A stretch of 47,686 nucleotides of DNA from Actinomycetota bacterium (GTDB taxonomy: Bacteria > Actinomycetota > Acidimicrobiia > Spongiisociales > UBA5794), in assembly GCA_030123765.1 (NCBI GenBank), contig JASJXX010000009.1:1-47686 (forward strand), given 5' to 3'. Of this stretch, positions 29,549 through 37,958 are shown piece after piece. The position numbers were made by a program, and so were the translations under genes. The stretch's first letter is position 1. The number at the start of each line of letters is the position of its first letter. The notes below the pieces were generated by a model. That model saw only the letters and a program-made list of their open reading frames with translations, ran no database searches and was not told where the DNA came from.

Positions 29549-31261
29549 TCAGAGATACTGGCCGGGCGATACGGCTTCGATAGCTCGCTGATCGCCGTCA
29601 CCCTCGATGAGCGTCCGCACGTAGACGATCCTCTCACCCTTCTTGCCGGAGATCCGAGCCCAGTCATCAGGATTGGTGGTATTGGGGAGGTCTTCGTGTT
29701 CGCGGAATTCTTGACGAACAGCACGAAGGAGGTCCTCAATGCGCATCCCTGACGTGTTCTCCCTCACCTCGCGCTTGATCGCATCCTTCTTTGCCCGTCG
29801 CACGATGTTCTCGATCATCGCACCTGAAGCGAAGTCCTTGAAGTAGAGCTCCTCCTTGTCACCGTTCGCGTAGGTGACCTCAAGGAAGCGATTCTCAGGA
29901 CCCTCGCCGTACATGGCGTCTATGGTGCTCCGGACTGCCTGGGCGAGGTACGCTTCAAGAGACGCGTATCCGCTGACCTCCCCGGCGTCATAAGGGAGGT
30001 CATCTCGCAGGTAGATCTCGAAGATCATCCTGGCCGCGTCTCTGTTGGGACGGTCGATCTTGATTTTCACGTCGAGGCGGCCCGGTCGGAGTATCGCCGG
30101 GTCGATGAGATCTTCGCGGTTGGAGGCACCGATCACGATGACGTTCTTGAGGGACTCGACGCCGTCAAGTTCGCTCAACAGCTGGGGAACGATCGTGGTC
30201 TCCATATCAGATGACACCCCCGTCCCTCGTGTGCGGAAGAGCGAATCCATCTCGTCGAAGAAGACGATCACGGGGACGCCCTCGTCGGACTTCTCCTTCG
30301 CCCGTTGGAAGATGAGGCGAATCTGGCGTTCGGTCTCACCCACATACTTGTTCAGCAGCTCGGGGCCCTTGATGTTGAGAAAATACGAACGAGTATCGAG
30401 TGATCCTGCTCTCTCCGCGACCCTTCTGGCAAGCGAGTTAGCAACCGCCTTGGCAACGAGCGTCTTGCCGCACCCGGGCGGCCCGTACAGCAGTATCCCC
30501 TTCGGTGCCTGAAGGTCGTACGCCTGGAATCGCTCCCACTGGATGTACGGAAGCTCAACAGCATCCTGGATCGCCTCGATCTGGTCGGCGAGGCCACCGA
30601 TGTCTGCATAGGTGATGTCGGGGACCTCTTCGAGGACGAGTTCCTCAACTTCAGGCCTCTCGAGTCTCTCAAGGGCGATCCCCGCCTTCTCATCCAAGCG
30701 AACCAGGTCGCCTGCCCTGAGGTACATCTCATGTACGGGGGCTCCACGAGTGACGACGCGCTCTTCGTCGCCCCTGGTCACAACGATGAGCCGATCGTCC
30801 CCGAGGATCTCCTTGATCGTGACGACATCCCCCGTCGGCTCGAAGGCTCGGACGTCCACGATGTTGAACGCGTCATTCAGGATGACCTCCTGCCCGCGTT
30901 GAAGCTCCTTGATCTCGACCGTCGGCTCGACAGCTACGCGAAGCTTGCGACCGGAGGCGAGGACGTCCACGGTGCCGTCCGGATTGATGCCCATCACCGT
31001 GCCGAAAGGATTCGGAGGCGCCGTGAGTTTCTCTACTTCGTCACGCAGAAGCGCAAGCTGTTCGCGCGTCTCAGTGAGCGCCGTACTCAGCTTGTCATTC
31101 TGACTCGTCGCCTGAGCGAGGCGACCGCGGATGTCCCCGAGCCGATCCTCCAGGAGTCGGACGTGCCGGGGCGCCTCCTGGAGGCGCTGCCGCAGATCGA
31201 CAATCTCTTCTTCGAGCGACCGGACCGTTTCACGATCTCGTGAAGCTTGGCTTTCTGACAT
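29549..31261 (-). CDS. arc: proteasome-associated AAA ATPase (ARC/Mpa)
   Basis: ARC unfolds pupylated proteins and feeds them into the 20S core. The N-terminal coiled coil (about residues 10-80) binds Pup, followed by OB domains (about 90-210) and one AAA domain with Walker A GPPGCGKT at 260-267 and Walker [11 protein letters not shown]. The C-terminus is SPGQYL, the penultimate-Tyr motif that docks onto the alpha ring. I use the ATG at 31261 (570 residues), which has AGGAGGTCGAG just upstream. A frame extending to 31384 adds 41 unlikely residues. Confidence 0.96.
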   Translation of the reverse strand: MSESQASRDRETVRSLEEEIVDLRQRLQEAPRHVRLLEDRLGDIRGRLAQATSQNDKLSTALTETREQLALLRDEVEKLTAPPNPFGTVMGINPDGTVDVLASGRKLRVAVEPTVEIKELQRGQEVILNDAFNIVDVRAFEPTGDVVTIKEILGDDRLIVVTRGDEERVVTRGAPVHEMYLRAGDLVRLDEKAGIALERLERPEVEELVLEEVPDITYADIGGLADQIEAIQDAVELPYIQWERFQAYDLQAPKGILLYGPPGCGKTLVAKAVANSLARRVAERAGSLDTRSYFLNIKGPELLNKYVGETERQIRLIFQRAKEKSDEGVPVIVFFDEMDSLFRTRGTGVSSDMETTIVPQLLSELDGVESLKNVIVIGASNREDLIDPAILRPGRLDVKIKIDRPNRDAARMIFEIYLRDDLPYDAGEVSGYASLEAYLAQAVRSTIDAMYGEGPENRFLEVTYANGDKEELYFKDFASGAMIENIVRRAKKDAIKREVRENTSGMRIEDLLRAVRQEFREHEDLPNTTNPDDWARISGKKGERIVYVRTLIEGDGDQRAIEAVSPGQYL

Positions 31262-31328
31262 CTCGACCTCCTCAGCGGGTCGACCCTCTCTCTCTGTGCT
31301 GGATCGAGTGTAGAGCGAGATTCTGTCA

Positions 31329-31372
31329 ATATCGGACGTTGGGGGACTAGATTGCTCACCGGCGTCCGATAT
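31329..31372. promoter_or_regulatory. inverted repeat between arc and ferredoxin genes
   Basis: ATATCGGACG at 31329-31338 and its exact complement CGTCCGATAT at 31363-31372 form a perfect 10-bp inverted repeat with a 24-base spacer, in the 146-base divergent region. A second partial pair, GGACGTT (31334-31340) and AACGTCC (31376-31382), overlaps it. It could be an operator for a dimeric regulator of the proteasome operon, the ferredoxin, or both. Which protein binds is unknown. Confidence 0.55.
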
Positions 31373-31407
31373 GGGAACGTCCATGAGATGCCCGCTACAA
31401 AGGAATC

Positions 31408-31656
31408 ATGATGAAGGTCTGGATTGATCAGGATCTTTGCACCGGTGACGGCCTGTGCGAAGAGATCGCACCCGATGTGTTCGTGATGCTCGATGATGGC
31501 CTGGCATACGTACGGGACGGCGACACGATCTTCGCAGCGTCAGAGGGGAATCCTGAGGGAGCCAAGGGTATGGCCGACTTCCGCGATGAGCAGATGGAAC
31601 TGGTTGTTGAAGCCGCCGAAGAGTGCCCCGGAGAGTGCATCTACATCGAGCCCTAG
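31408..31656 (+). CDS. small ferredoxin (3Fe-4S/4Fe-4S type)
   Basis: The 82-residue protein is an actinobacterial ferredoxin. Cysteines are C11 and C17 (CTGDGLC) plus C73 followed by Pro (ECPGEC, with C77). An Asp occupies position 14, where a fourth cysteine ligand would be in a 4Fe-4S protein, so a [3Fe-4S] or Asp-ligated cluster is expected. The ATG has AAAGGA upstream. A ferredoxin at this place next to arc occurs in other actinobacteria, but its link to the proteasome is not known. It shares its stop with trmI through a CTAG palindrome. Confidence 0.9.
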   Translation: MMKVWIDQDLCTGDGLCEEIAPDVFVMLDDGLAYVRDGDTIFAASEGNPEGAKGMADFRDEQMELVVEAAEECPGECIYIEP

Positions 31657-32450
31657 ACCGCCAGTAGACGTCTCCGCGTAACCGTCAAGAACCCGGTGTG
31701 CCCGACCATGCGATGGTCCGGCCGGACGCTTCGACCGTCGATCGTCCAGGATCGGTGCATGATCTCAAAGGTCTCTGTTCCGGTGAATGCCCGACTGTCA
31801 CGAATTGCCTGCCGCACCGTCTCCACCTGGGGCACTGTTGGCAGGTAGCAGGCGAACCCCCCTCCCCCCGGTAGCACCTCCGCCGCGATGGGAACGGCGT
31901 GCCATGGTTCAGGGAGGTCAAGGATGATCCTGTCGGATCGCGCTGTAAGCAGGACATCTTCGACCTCACCGACGCGAAGTTCGACGTTCTCCGGGACTGC
32001 TCCAGCGAAGGACTCGATCAGGCGCAACGCGTGTCTGGCGTGGTCGTCGCGGCGTTCGACGCTTACGACCCTCCCCGAATCGCCGACAGCTCGCGAAAGG
32101 GCGAGTGTGAGAGCTCCAGAGCCCGTTCCTGCTTCTACGACTGAACACCCGGGTGCGATATCTGCCCAAGTGATGAGCGCTCCTGCATCTTTGGGGTACA
32201 TCACCGCGGCGCCTCGCTTCATGCGAAGAACGTAGTCAGCGAGCCTCGGTCGGAGAGCGACGAGTGATGCACCCTTGGAGGAGCGCAGCGTCGCGCCCTC
32301 CGGTTGACCGATGATGTCGGTGTGGGGAAGAGTTCCCTTGTCGAACTGGAAGGTCTGTGTCCGGTCGAGCGTAACCAGGTAGTGGCGTTCCTTGACGCAG
32401 GAGAGGAGACATGTCTCGCCTTCGGCGAACGGATCACCCGTCCTCGTCAT
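31653..32450 (-). CDS. trmI: tRNA (adenine-58-N1)-methyltransferase TrmI
   Basis: TrmI makes m1A58 in the tRNA T loop. The 265-residue protein has an N-terminal beta domain, KRGAAVMYPKDAGAL before the SAM site, then VVEAGTGSGALTLAL (motif I). SDRIILDLPEPW contains the catalytic-region motif LDLPEPW. Mycobacterium trmI (Rv2118c) also sits near mpa (from memory). The start overlaps a 33-residue membrane peptide as ATGA, and the 3' end converges on the ferredoxin. Confidence 0.95.
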   Translation of the reverse strand: MTRTGDPFAEGETCLLSCVKERHYLVTLDRTQTFQFDKGTLPHTDIIGQPEGATLRSSKGASLVALRPRLADYVLRMKRGAAVMYPKDAGALITWADIAPGCSVVEAGTGSGALTLALSRAVGDSGRVVSVERRDDHARHALRLIESFAGAVPENVELRVGEVEDVLLTARSDRIILDLPEPWHAVPIAAEVLPGGGGFACYLPTVPQVETVRQAIRDSRAFTGTETFEIMHRSWTIDGRSVRPDHRMVGHTGFLTVTRRRLLAV

Positions 32451-32548
32451 GCCAGAGTCGGGAGCAGTGTTGCAATGAGTGTGAGCACCATCATGGCAAC
32501 AACCATCCAGATAACGATCTTCACCCAGCGATCATTATGCGTCGACAT
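32447..32548 (-). CDS. 33-aa membrane peptide upstream of trmI
   Basis: A very short ORF begins at ATG 32548 and ends in TGA overlapping the trmI ATG (ATGA). The product is a polar start (MSTHNDRWVK) followed by a hydrophobic span (IVIWMVVAMMVLTL) to the end. Its size and shape recall the tiny Prli42-type membrane anchors of Gram-positive bacteria, but this is only a resemblance. GGAAGG lies about nine bases before the start. Coupling to trmI supports expression. Confidence 0.6.
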   Translation of the reverse strand: MSTHNDRWVKIVIWMVVAMMVLTLIATLLPTLA

Positions 32549-32804
32549 TTGATCTACCTTCCGCCCACGTCTTGTGAAGAGTGATTCTGGCAGTGGCTCC
32601 CGGCTCGATCGACCCTCGATAGAGCACCTGCCGCCTGCCGCGCCGGCGCATCACGACTCCGGCACCTACGAGAAGAAGGCCGATGACGGTCTGGCTCGTC
32701 GACCGTGACCGTCCTGATGTCACCGCGCCCCAGCCGACGCGTGACACGGGGTGGAATCGCTTCCACCACCACCGCCACAGGATGGAACCGAGCGAGACCC
32801 TCAC
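32535..32804 (-). CDS. small membrane protein, 89 aa
   Basis: The 89-residue product starts at a GTG that overlaps the previous gene's TGA (GTGA). It has a basic, Trp-rich N-terminus, one hydrophobic segment (SQTVIGLLLVGAGVVM, about 36-52), then a very basic stretch (RRRGRRQ) and a soluble tail. I do not recognise it. It is the third gene in a chain of four small envelope genes leading into trmI. Confidence 0.65.
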   Translation of the reverse strand: MRVSLGSILWRWWWKRFHPVSRVGWGAVTSGRSRSTSQTVIGLLLVGAGVVMRRRGRRQVLYRGSIEPGATARITLHKTWAEGRSNVDA

Positions 32805-32995
32805 TGCTTGTAGACCTCGACTCTGATACCACTCCGCCGTGAACGCCAGGCAGCGAACACCATCAGACCTATCACTACTGCAACGGCCACTACAGCAATT
32901 CTCCCCCCGCTGGACCTGGCTTCGTCCTCCACATCGGTGAGCACACCTTCGATCTCGAGGAGTTTTGCTTCAAGGTCCGATCTGTCGACCGTCAC
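32801..32995 (-). CDS. small coiled-coil/membrane protein, 64 aa
   Basis: The 64-residue product has a charged helix that could form a coiled coil (LEAKLLEIEGVLTDVEDEA) followed by one transmembrane segment (RIAVVAVAVVIGLMVFAAW) and a short basic tail. The start is a GTG overlapping the holin-like gene's TGA as GTGA. No family was recognised. Position suggests a membrane complex with its two neighbours. Confidence 0.68.
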   Translation of the reverse strand: MTVDRSDLEAKLLEIEGVLTDVEDEARSSGGRIAVVAVAVVIGLMVFAAWRSRRSGIRVEVYKQ

Positions 32996-33336
32996 GGAGT
33001 GCTCCTCTCCGCCTCGTGGACGGATTGCGCGTCGTGGACACCGCGTTCGGGCACGAGCTTGATGAGGAGCGCTATGAAGACGAAGAGGAGCAGGGCGGAC
33101 ACGATGTAGCCGAGCGCTTCCCAGTAGACGCCCGAGGGCAGCAGGCTGACGAGCGCCCGGAGCCCCGTCACAGAGAGCAGTACCACCGCAGCGGCCCAGA
33201 TCGCGGCCGCTGCGAGGGAGTATCCGGCGAAGTGACCAAGCTTCTTCGCCGGCGCAATAGTCTCCTGGCGGAGGTACTCCCTGGCGAGGTCCACGAACTC
33301 GCTCGTCAGTCTGGGTATGTCCTGTAACTGTGCCAT
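32992..33336 (-). CDS. putative holin-like membrane protein (DUF1469 type)
   Basis: The 114-residue product has a short amphipathic N-terminus (SEFVDLAREYLRQETIAP) and two transmembrane segments (about 35-60 and 72-95), the pattern of the actinobacterial Holin-X/DUF1469 family. Despite the name, these are usually not lysis proteins. The ATG at 33336 has GTGAGGATC before it, so a longer frame to 33393 is rejected. It begins the four-gene small-protein chain and is divergent from the MFS transporter. Confidence 0.8.
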   Translation of the reverse strand: MAQLQDIPRLTSEFVDLAREYLRQETIAPAKKLGHFAGYSLAAAAIWAAAVVLLSVTGLRALVSLLPSGVYWEALGYIVSALLLFVFIALLIKLVPERGVHDAQSVHEAERSTP

Positions 33337-33428
33337 GATCCTCACGGTTGACGATGTCAGGCTAATCGACGCTCTGCTCTCTCGTGCCAACACGCAACTC
33401 TACCGATTCGCGGCTACGATGAACCGTT

Positions 33429-34712
33429 GTGGAAATCGTTGAACCGGTGGGGATTCCATCCAGAGACAGCGATCGAAGAGCGAAGCAGAACCTGTTCCCA
33501 CTTGTGGGTGGCCAGGCCGCTTCGCTCTTCGGTGACTACATAGCTGTATTTACGTTGCCCTACTTCATGCTCTCCCTCACGGGCGAAGCCTTCGACCTCG
33601 GCCTCACGGGTGCCGCTGAGACCCTGCCGATGCTCCTGTTCGGCCTCGCCGCCGGCGTCTTCCTCGATCGAAGGCGGCGTCTGGGTTTCACCCTCATCGG
33701 GACGGACCTCGTGCGAGCGGGGGTATTCATGCTCCTCGCATTCGGCGCACACACGGGCCTGATTCCGCCCATGGCGATACTGGCTGCGGCATTCGTCACG
33801 GGATCGATGGGCGTGCTCTTCGACTCGGGGCTTCAGATCTACATGACCCGTTCTCTCCGCACCGAGGATCTCATCAAGGCCAACGCCCAGCTTGGTCTCG
33901 CCCGAACGATCTCGCTGAGCATCGGCCCGCTCGTCGGAGGTGTGATTGTGGCGCTTGCGGGTGGCTTCGCTCTCGCGTTCGGGATGAATGCGATCACATT
34001 TCTCGTGTCTGCTGTGCTCCTGTCGTTCGTACGACCGATCACAAGTATCGCATCGGAGGCACATGAGCCCTTTATGCGCGCCATGCGAACGGGGGTCCGC
34101 ATTCTCTTTGCCGACAAGCGGCTTCGGTGGGGAACCCTCGGGGGAACGGTCACGAACCTTGTCTTCCAGCCACTCGAGGCGCTGCTGGTGATGTTCGTCG
34201 CCGTCGAAGTTCTCGGCCTCGAGAACCTGAGCGAGGGATTAGCAGAGGCGGGAGCGCTCATCGGGTTGTTCTTCGGTGCTCAGGCAGCCATCGCCTCAGT
34301 AGGAGTCGTGTTTGCGGGGAAGCTCGCCAAACGAATCCCTCTCGGCACGATGTACATCCTCGGCCTCGCGATGCTTGGCTTCGGTTTCCTCGCGGTAGCG
34401 ATCATGGGTAACTGGTATGCAGTTATTCCTGCTGGAGTCGCCATCACCGGAGTCACATGGGCGAATATCGCCTTCGTGACGATGCGCCAGCAGTTAACGC
34501 CGCCCGAGCACATGGGGAGAGTCATCGCAGCGTCACGGACCTTCGCCTGGGCCGGTCTGCCGATCGGGGCAGCGGCCGGTGGTTGGATGGCCGGAGTCGT
34601 CGGTATCGTCCCCGTGTACATCGTGGGCTCGTCGAGTGTGGTCATCGTTGCCCTTCTACTCATGCGAACCGCGTTGTACAAGGATCGCGTGATGGCGGGC
34701 AGCGCCGGTTAG
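33429..34712 (+). CDS. MFS transporter
   Basis: The 427-residue product is a major-facilitator efflux-type transporter (MFS_3/EntS-like) with about 10-12 hydrophobic segments. The loop GVFLDRRRR after the second segment is the usual motif A position. The substrate cannot be told; siderophore or drug export are common in this subgroup. It starts at a GTG with TACGAT 8 bases before it and no Shine-Dalgarno sequence, consistent with a leaderless transcript. Its stop overlaps the convergent 43-residue gene. Confidence 0.88.
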   Translation: MEIVEPVGIPSRDSDRRAKQNLFPLVGGQAASLFGDYIAVFTLPYFMLSLTGEAFDLGLTGAAETLPMLLFGLAAGVFLDRRRRLGFTLIGTDLVRAGVFMLLAFGAHTGLIPPMAILAAAFVTGSMGVLFDSGLQIYMTRSLRTEDLIKANAQLGLARTISLSIGPLVGGVIVALAGGFALAFGMNAITFLVSAVLLSFVRPITSIASEAHEPFMRAMRTGVRILFADKRLRWGTLGGTVTNLVFQPLEALLVMFVAVEVLGLENLSEGLAEAGALIGLFFGAQAAIASVGVVFAGKLAKRIPLGTMYILGLAMLGFGFLAVAIMGNWYAVIPAGVAITGVTWANIAFVTMRQQLTPPEHMGRVIAASRTFAWAGLPIGAAAGGWMAGVVGIVPVYIVGSSSVVIVALLLMRTALYKDRVMAGSAG

Positions 34713-34840
34713 AAGCGTTTCCGGGGCTTCTTCTTCTTCTTCCTGAAGCTTCGCCGGGCACTGACCAACCATCCAAGAAGGAATCCGAATACGGTCGCGA
34801 CGGCTATCCACACAACGATCTGACTTGCGACGTACGTCAC
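34709..34840 (-). CDS. 43-aa membrane protein, ArfB-like partner
   Basis: The ORF begins at GTG 34840, two bases after the OmpA-family stop, with GGAGGGATAGAC directly upstream, a strong ribosome-binding site. The product has one transmembrane helix ([19 protein letters not shown]) and an extremely basic tail with five consecutive lysines. Mycobacterium ArfA (an OmpA/BON protein) is likewise followed by a ~50-residue membrane protein, ArfB (from memory). Similar position and topology, not sequence, suggest the analogy. Confidence 0.78.
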   Translation of the reverse strand: MTYVASQIVVWIAVATVFGFLLGWLVSARRSFRKKKKKPRKRF

Positions 34841-34842
34841 GT

Positions 34843-36015
34843 CTATCCCTCCAAAGCGGTAAATTCGATGCGGCGGTTCCGAGCGCGACCCTCCGCCGTG
34901 TCGTTGCTGTCGACTGGCCTGCTCTCACCGTAGCCGACCACGTCAAATCGGTCCGCCGATTCTCCGTTCGCGATGAGGTACGAAAGGACAGCGTTCGCTC
35001 TCTGCTCGGAGAGTATTACGTTCGCCGCTGCTGAGCCGCGCGAGTCCGTATGGCCTGCAATCTTGGCCCGCACCTCGGGAGCGCTCCGCAGCGCCTCCAG
35101 AATGTCGTCGAGGAGCTCAGTCCCTCTCACTGTGAGCTCAAAACTCCTCGATGCGAATTCGACGACCCTCCCGTCGATAAGTTCGTTGAGGCTGACCTGC
35201 AGATCCTCGATCTCCTCCTGAGTCGGGCCAACTTCGAGGGCCCGAATCGCGGGATTGACGGCGAATCCGAGTTCGTCTGCTGTCTTCGTTATCTCCTCGT
35301 TCAGTTCGTTGCGCAACGCCTTGTCCTCGACCTCACCTGTGACCACGAGCAGCTTCCCGTCGGGGCTCACGATCGCTCTGCCTTCCGGTAGAAGGGGATG
35401 GATGCGGATGATGAGACCGAGCGTCGCTCCGAGCCAGCCTGGCTCTTCCGTGAGGCCTTCGAGCACGGAGAGCCCCGTCATGTCCAGAGTCGAGAACGTC
35501 ACGATGAGTGCGTCGCGCACGAAGTCGCGTCGATCCTCTGACGCGACGTTCCCTCTCACCGTCGCCGTATCACCCTTCCACTCGATCTCGATGGCACCCC
35601 CCACGATGGCTACCTCTTCAAGTACGCCGCTAAACACGGGCCAGAGCTTCCCCTCGACACCCCGAACCCCTACAAGAGAAGCCACGGCTGCAAAGGCGTC
35701 CCGCTCTCGCTGATCGTTCACTAGAGAGCCCGAGAGGTAGAGCGTCGCTCCCCGTGCATCCACGGCAACGGCGTCAAATCCTGCTGCAGCAAGTGCTGCA
35801 TGAGACCGCGCCTCAAGGTTCTCTTCGATGCTCTGGGTTCCGAAGTAGATGCTGGAGAACACGATCGCCAGGAACACCACGAGCGAGACAAAGAAGAAGC
35901 TCGCACTTGATATGATCGTGTCATCGTCAAGTTCTTCGTGGAACGATTGGGGTCCCGACGGCGAGCGTGTGTAACGGCGTACGTCCTCGACACCTCGTCT
36001 CTTCTTCCCGGCCAT
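34843..36015 (-). CDS. membrane-anchored BON/OmpA-family protein (ArfA-like)
   Basis: The 390-residue protein has a basic cytoplasmic start, one transmembrane segment at about 35-59 ([17 protein letters not shown]), a BON-like region (about 65-125) and more beta/alpha repeats. The C-terminal OmpA peptidoglycan-binding domain (about 285-390) carries [24 protein letters not shown] and [11 protein letters not shown]. This order matches mycobacterial ArfA/OmpATb, implicated in envelope adaptation to acid. That role here is inference. A 43-residue membrane gene follows immediately. Confidence 0.88.
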   Translation of the reverse strand: MAGKKRRGVEDVRRYTRSPSGPQSFHEELDDDTIISSASFFFVSLVVFLAIVFSSIYFGTQSIEENLEARSHAALAAAGFDAVAVDARGATLYLSGSLVNDQRERDAFAAVASLVGVRGVEGKLWPVFSGVLEEVAIVGGAIEIEWKGDTATVRGNVASEDRRDFVRDALIVTFSTLDMTGLSVLEGLTEEPGWLGATLGLIIRIHPLLPEGRAIVSPDGKLLVVTGEVEDKALRNELNEEITKTADELGFAVNPAIRALEVGPTQEEIEDLQVSLNELIDGRVVEFASRSFELTVRGTELLDDILEALRSAPEVRAKIAGHTDSRGSAAANVILSEQRANAVLSYLIANGESADRFDVVGYGESRPVDSNDTAEGRARNRRIEFTALEG

Positions 36016-36111
36016 CCGTTCTCCCCGTGGTCACACCCATGGTACCGACGCCCCCTGCTACTCGATCCAGCTTCTCCGCTGAACGCAGCGTCTCTCGGGG
36101 AGAGGCCCGGG

Positions 36112-36855
36112 TCACGAAGCAGCCTCAATGTTGAGCGGTGGTACCTCTGACGCGAGCGCGGCACCAAGAGAAGGCGACCGTGCCGCACCGTGTTGGATCA
36201 TCTCCAGGACCGCGAGATGGAGGGACCTGACCCTCTCCACGAGCTCGCTGTGTTCAAGTTCGAGCTCTGTACGGATATCGGTTGCTTCTCGCTGAGCAGC
36301 GGTGATCCGGATCTCCGCCTCACGACGTGCTGAATCGATCGTCTCTTGCGCCCTGAGGTCCGACTCATCCGCACTCCTTCGAGCGCGATCTGCGGAGTCA
36401 GCCACGATCCGTGCCGACTCCAACCTCGCGCTCTCCGCGATCGATGACGCCTCGAGGGAGGCAGCCTCAAGACGCTCCGTGGCCTGGAGCAGGATCGCCG
36501 CGCTCTCCTCCTGCGCTCTCCTTAGCTCTGCCTCGGGCAGATCGACGAGGCGCGCTGCCTCGGCGCTGGCTTCAGATACGAGCTGATCCGCGCGATCCTG
36601 AGCTTCTGCGAGGAGGTGCCGCTTTGATTCCGCTGCTGCGAGGAAGGCAGCTTCCACGTTCTCTTCGGCCTGGCGCGGTGTGTGGGCGCGACGCTCGAGC
36701 GTGTTTGCACGCACAGTCTCACGACGGAGGTCTACCTCGAGCTGAGCTACCTCGTGCGCGATCTTGTCAAGGAATGCGGTGACTTCTTTCACGTCGAAGC
36801 CTCTACGCGTCCGCGTGAACTCTCTGTCTCGGATCCGATCAGGCGATGTCTGCAT
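36112..36855 (-). CDS. DivIVA-domain protein
   Basis: The 247-residue product has the N-terminal DivIVA crescent domain (DREFTRTRRGFDVKEVTAFLDKIA, residues about 10-35) and a long Ala/Glu/Arg-rich coiled coil to about residue 225. DivIVA/Wag31 proteins mark curved membrane and direct polar growth in actinobacteria. The ATG at 36855 is preferred to 36897 because the conserved domain begins just after it. It lies away from the usual ftsZ/sep cluster, so it may be a paralogue and not the main Wag31. Confidence 0.87.
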   Translation of the reverse strand: MQTSPDRIRDREFTRTRRGFDVKEVTAFLDKIAHEVAQLEVDLRRETVRANTLERRAHTPRQAEENVEAAFLAAAESKRHLLAEAQDRADQLVSEASAEAARLVDLPEAELRRAQEESAAILLQATERLEAASLEASSIAESARLESARIVADSADRARRSADESDLRAQETIDSARREAEIRITAAQREATDIRTELELEHSELVERVRSLHLAVLEMIQHGAARSPSLGAALASEVPPLNIEAAS

Positions 36856-37025
36856 GGGCGGTCTCTTTCGTATGTGCCTTCCGCGTCGCGCCCACACACA
36901 CCGTACGTCGGATGAGTGCAGCGGTCAAGCAGATACAAGAGCGCGTGCGTGTGACGCGCGGCGAGATAACGACTACGTTGCGGAGTGTCCGTCAAGTTTG
37001 CACATCCTCGTGAGGGAGTAGCCGG

Positions 37026-37958
37026 ATGATCCATCCAACATTTGCCGAAGTAGAAGAGGCAGCGGTCCGCATCGCTCCGCACACGCACCGCACTCCCGTG
37101 TTCACCTCTCAGTATCTCGACCGCGCAACCGGTGCGACCGTGTTCCTCAAGGCTGAGAACCTTCAGAAGGTGGGCGCATTCAAGGCACGCGGTGCCACGA
37201 ACGCTATTCTGCTGCTGACGGACCGCGATGCCGCTCGGGGCGTCATCGCCCACTCCTCGGGCAACCACGGTCAAGCTGTTGCGTATGCATGCTCGATCCG
37301 CGGCGTTCCTGCAACGATCGTAATGCCCGAGGGATCCTCAGCGGTGAAAGTCGACGCTGTGCGCGGGTACGGGGCCACGGTCGTGTTCTGTCCCCCGTCC
37401 GATCGAGAGCAGCGGGTGATCGATCTCATCGACAAGTACGGGTTCATCGAGGTGCATCCATTCGACGACCCGTGGGTCATCGCCGGACAGGCAACCGCGA
37501 CTCTCGAACTCATCACGGAGGTTCCGGACATTCATGTCGTTCTCGCTCCAATCGGTGGAGGTGGACTCCTGTCGGGGGCCTCAATCGTGACCGCCGAGCA
37601 CGGTCTGGATCTTCTCGGTGCCGAGCCCGAGATGGTGGACGATGCACGCCGGTCACTCGAGGACGGGGTCCGTTACCCGGCAACGGGCGCGGTGAGTGTT
37701 GCGGATGGCCTTCTCACCGGAATCGGATCTCTCCCGTTTGCGATCCTCAGCGGTACGGCTACCACCATCCTGACCGTCTCTGAGGAGGAGATCCTCTCTG
37801 CGATGGGAATACTCGCGGAGCGCACGAAAATGGTAGTCGAACCCTCAGGTGCCACAGCTGTCGCCGCATTGCTTCGATACGCGTCCCGGTTCCGTGACAA
37901 GCGGGTCGGGGTGATTCTCTCCGGCGGGAACATCCGTCCCTCCCACTCCGCGCGTTAG
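37026..37958 (+). CDS. PLP-dependent threonine/serine dehydratase-like enzyme
   Basis: The 310-residue protein belongs to the fold-II PLP family that includes catabolic threonine dehydratase and serine racemase. The PLP lysine is K53 in AFKARGATN. SSGNHGQAVAYA and the phosphate-binding GGGGLLSG loop are present. No C-terminal ACT domain is seen, so feedback regulation by isoleucine is unlikely. GAGGGAG precedes the ATG. It converges on and slightly overlaps the lipoprotein gene. Dehydratase versus racemase cannot be decided. Confidence 0.92.
   Translation: MIHPTFAEVEEAAVRIAPHTHRTPVFTSQYLDRATGATVFLKAENLQKVGAFKARGATNAILLLTDRDAARGVIAHSSGNHGQAVAYACSIRGVPATIVMPEGSSAVKVDAVRGYGATVVFCPPSDREQRVIDLIDKYGFIEVHPFDDPWVIAGQATATLELITEVPDIHVVLAPIGGGGLLSGASIVTAEHGLDLLGAEPEMVDDARRSLEDGVRYPATGAVSVADGLLTGIGSLPFAILSGTATTILTVSEEEILSAMGILAERTKMVVEPSGATAVAALLRYASRFRDKRVGVILSGGNIRPSHSAR

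Noticed and set aside
31262-31384. arc reading frame starting at 31384
   Set aside because: The ATG at 31261 has a near-perfect ribosome-binding site, and the upstream residues lack family similarity and overlap the inverted repeat.
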